Below are positions 4,356 to 5,463 of a stretch of DNA of 5,463 bases, piece by piece (positions within the stretch are counted from its first letter, which is position 1; each line of letters opens with the position of its first letter). Source of the DNA: Phycisphaeraceae bacterium (GTDB taxonomy: Bacteria; Planctomycetota; Phycisphaerae; Phycisphaerales; Phycisphaeraceae); contig PUNN01000493.1 of assembly GCA_003552605.1 (NCBI GenBank), forward strand, positions 1 to 5,463, in the 5' to 3' direction. The notes under the pieces are model-generated. The model saw only the letters and a list, made by a program, of their open reading frames with translations, ran no database searches and was not told where the DNA came from. Both the position numbers and the translations under genes were made by a program.

Positions 4356-5463
4356 TTGCATCCCTCCTCGCATTCTTCTGACTCTTCGGCTTCACTTTCA
4401 GGTAAGCCTTCAGAGAGGACTTCCACCGCCCTGACTTTCTTCGGACAGACATCGAAACAGGCCCCGCACTGGGTGCAGAGTTCCTGGTCAATTTCGTGAG
4501 GCTGCTTCTTCTCGCCGGTAATGGCATCGACCGGGCAGGCTTTAATGCAGCGCTGGCAGCCGATACATTTTTCTTCGTCAATACGGAAGTGCAGCAGGGC
4601 CTTGCATACCAGGGCCGGGCAGCGTTTTTCATGAACGTGAGCCTCATACTCATCGCGGAAATAGCGCAGGGTGGTTAACACCGGGTTGGGCGCAGTCTGA
4701 CCCAGGCCGCACATTGAACCTTTTTTCACGGAGCTGGCCAGTTCTTCAAGCAGGGCAACATCTCCCGGTTTGCCCTTACCCTCGGTGATAGCCTCGAGGA
4801 TATCATACATCTGGTCGGTTCCCAGGCGGCAGGGGATGCACTGGCCGCAGGACTCTTTCTTGGTAAAGCTTAAGAAGTAGCGGGCCATGTCAACCATGCA
4901 GGTGTCCTCATCAACGACAACCAGACCGCCGGAGCCCATCATGGCTCCCGCTGCTGTCAGCGAGTCAAAATCAATTGGCAGATCAAGATGTTCTTCGGGA
5001 ATACAACCGCCGGAGGGGCCGCCAATCTGGGCCGCCTTGAACTTCTTGCCGAAGCGAATTCCACCACCGATGTCGAAAACAACTTCGCGAATGGAAATGC
5101 CCATGGGCACCTCCACCAGGCCGGTATTGTTCACCTTACCGGTCAGGGCAAAAACCTTGGTGCCCTTGCTGCCTTCGGTGCCGACGGAAGCAAAATCCTC
5201 GGCGCCGCGGCGCATGATCAGGGGCACATTGGCCAGGGTTTCAACGTTGTTTATCACAGTCGGTTTTTCCCAGAGACCCTTAACGGCCGGGAATGGCGGA
5301 CGGTGGCGGGGCACCCCGCGTTTACCTTCGATTGATGCCAGAAGGGCTGTTTCTTCACCGCAGACAAAAGCGCCACCACCCCTGCTAATTCGCACTTCAA
5401 ATGAAAAATCACTATCCAGGATATTCTCGCCTAATAGACCCCATTCAAAGGCCTGCCGGACGG
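4343..5463 (-). CDS. nuoF: NuoF-like NAD(H)-binding flavoprotein subunit with C-terminal 2[4Fe-4S] ferredoxin domain, 5' end missing
   Basis: The frame is open to the right edge and 372 residues are visible, starting VRQAFEWGLLGENIL. The true start lies outside; relatives are roughly 600 residues, often with an N-terminal thioredoxin-like [2Fe-2S] domain. Visible parts: the FMN/NAD(H) motif RGGGAFVCGEETALL (residues 27-41), IEGKRGVPRHRPPFPA and PTVINNVETLANVP typical of NuoF/HydB/HoxF; the N3 [4Fe-4S] site CGQCIPC (C205, C208, C211, with C251); and a ferredoxin domain with CIGCQRCIKACP (299-310) and CTQCGACFDVCP (329-340). It would pass electrons between FdhA and NAD(H), possibly with ferredoxin in a bifurcating complex if a NuoE-like partner is encoded upstream. 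The last 20 residues form an unusual Glu/Cys-rich tail ending ECEEGCKCQS. The stop is TAG, and a TAA follows in frame after two more codons. The gene overlaps fdhA by 13 bases. The family is firm; whether it is a bifurcating or plain NAD-linked enzyme is open. Confidence 0.92.
   Translation of the reverse strand, partial: VRQAFEWGLLGENILDSDFSFEVRISRGGGAFVCGEETALLASIEGKRGVPRHRPPFPAVKGLWEKPTVINNVETLANVPLIMRRGAEDFASVGTEGSKGTKVFALTGKVNNTGLVEVPMGISIREVVFDIGGGIRFGKKFKAAQIGGPSGGCIPEEHLDLPIDFDSLTAAGAMMGSGGLVVVDEDTCMVDMARYFLSFTKKESCGQCIPCRLGTDQMYDILEAITEGKGKPGDVALLEELASSVKKGSMCGLGQTAPNPVLTTLRYFRDEYEAHVHEKRCPALVCKALLHFRIDEEKCIGCQRCIKACPVDAITGEKKQPHEIDQELCTQCGACFDVCPKKVRAVEVLSEGLPESEAEESEECEEGCKCQS
4363..4368 (-). 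promoter_or_regulatory. Ribosome binding site fixing the fdhA start at 4355
   Basis: AGGAGG (4368-4363, reverse strand) is 7 bases from the ATG at 4355-4353. It lies inside the nuoF-like coding sequence, encoded by the CEEGC tail codons. It rules against the ATG at 4361 (one base away) and the one at 4373 (upstream of it). Confidence 0.85.

Noticed and set aside
4356..4373. Earlier fdhA starts at ATG 4373 or ATG 4361
   Set aside because: The AGGAGG at 4368-4363 lies downstream of the first and only one base before the second. The ATG at 4355 has ideal spacing, and MSELVSLTIDG is a family-like start.
4339..4653. 104-codon minus-strand reading frame and other overlapping open frames inside nuoF/fdhA
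   Set aside because: They are out-of-frame shadows with low-complexity Lys/Arg/Ala/Ser composition, lying over clearly conserved cluster motifs of the real proteins.
1..5463. CRISPR arrays, tRNA/rRNA genes, insertion sequences or phage genes
   Set aside because: No regularly spaced repeats, no cloverleaf-like sequence, and no transposase, integrase or terminal inverted repeats around a gene were seen.

Overview
The window looks like chromosomal DNA of an anaerobic, selenium-using bacterium, most likely a member of the Firmicutes (Clostridia-like, of acetogenic or syntrophic lifestyle). This is inferred from gene content: a NuoG-like formate dehydrogenase catalytic subunit with an in-frame UGA (selenocysteine) codon, preceded by a NuoF-like flavoprotein carrying an extra C-terminal ferredoxin domain, and purine-rich AGGAGG-type ribosome binding sites. 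No 16S or other taxonomic marker is present, so the assignment is soft.

Layout: (1) bases 1-141, minus strand, hold the first 47 codons of a rhomboid-family membrane protease that runs off the left edge. (2) 142-445 is an AT-rich divergent intergenic region with a good extended -10 promoter for the rhomboid gene, a weaker candidate promoter for the rightward gene, an 11-bp direct repeat and small palindromes. (3) 446-1552, plus strand, encodes a saccharopine dehydrogenase-like Rossmann oxidoreductase of unknown substrate. (4) 1553-1679 is a convergent intergenic region with a GC-rich terminator hairpin usable from both sides and a second, AT-rich compound hairpin that overlaps the stop codon of the next gene. 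(5) 1680-4355, minus strand, is fdhA, the formate dehydrogenase catalytic subunit. (6) 4343-5463, minus strand, is a 5'-truncated nuoF-like gene that overlaps fdhA by 13 bases.

The minus-strand pair forms an operon. Formate would be oxidised (or CO2 reduced) at the Mo/W-bis-pterin-Sec centre of FdhA, electrons would pass along its iron-sulfur clusters, and the NuoF-like subunit would exchange them with NAD(H) through FMN. A NuoE-like third subunit probably lies beyond the right edge. With it, the complex would resemble the NAD-linked or electron-bifurcating formate dehydrogenases of anaerobes.

The main point of interest is fdhA itself. A naive gene call breaks it into three pieces. The first break (3315-3317) is a TGA with a textbook bacterial SECIS hairpin and is clearly selenocysteine. 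The second break (2088-2090) is an in-frame TAG, with full homology continuing in the same frame into the C-terminal molybdopterin-binding domain. Whether this amber codon is read through (pyrrolysine or a suppressor), is bypassed by re-initiation at an ATG 15 bases downstream, or is a recent nonsense mutation or sequencing error cannot be settled from the window. It is the observation most worth testing.
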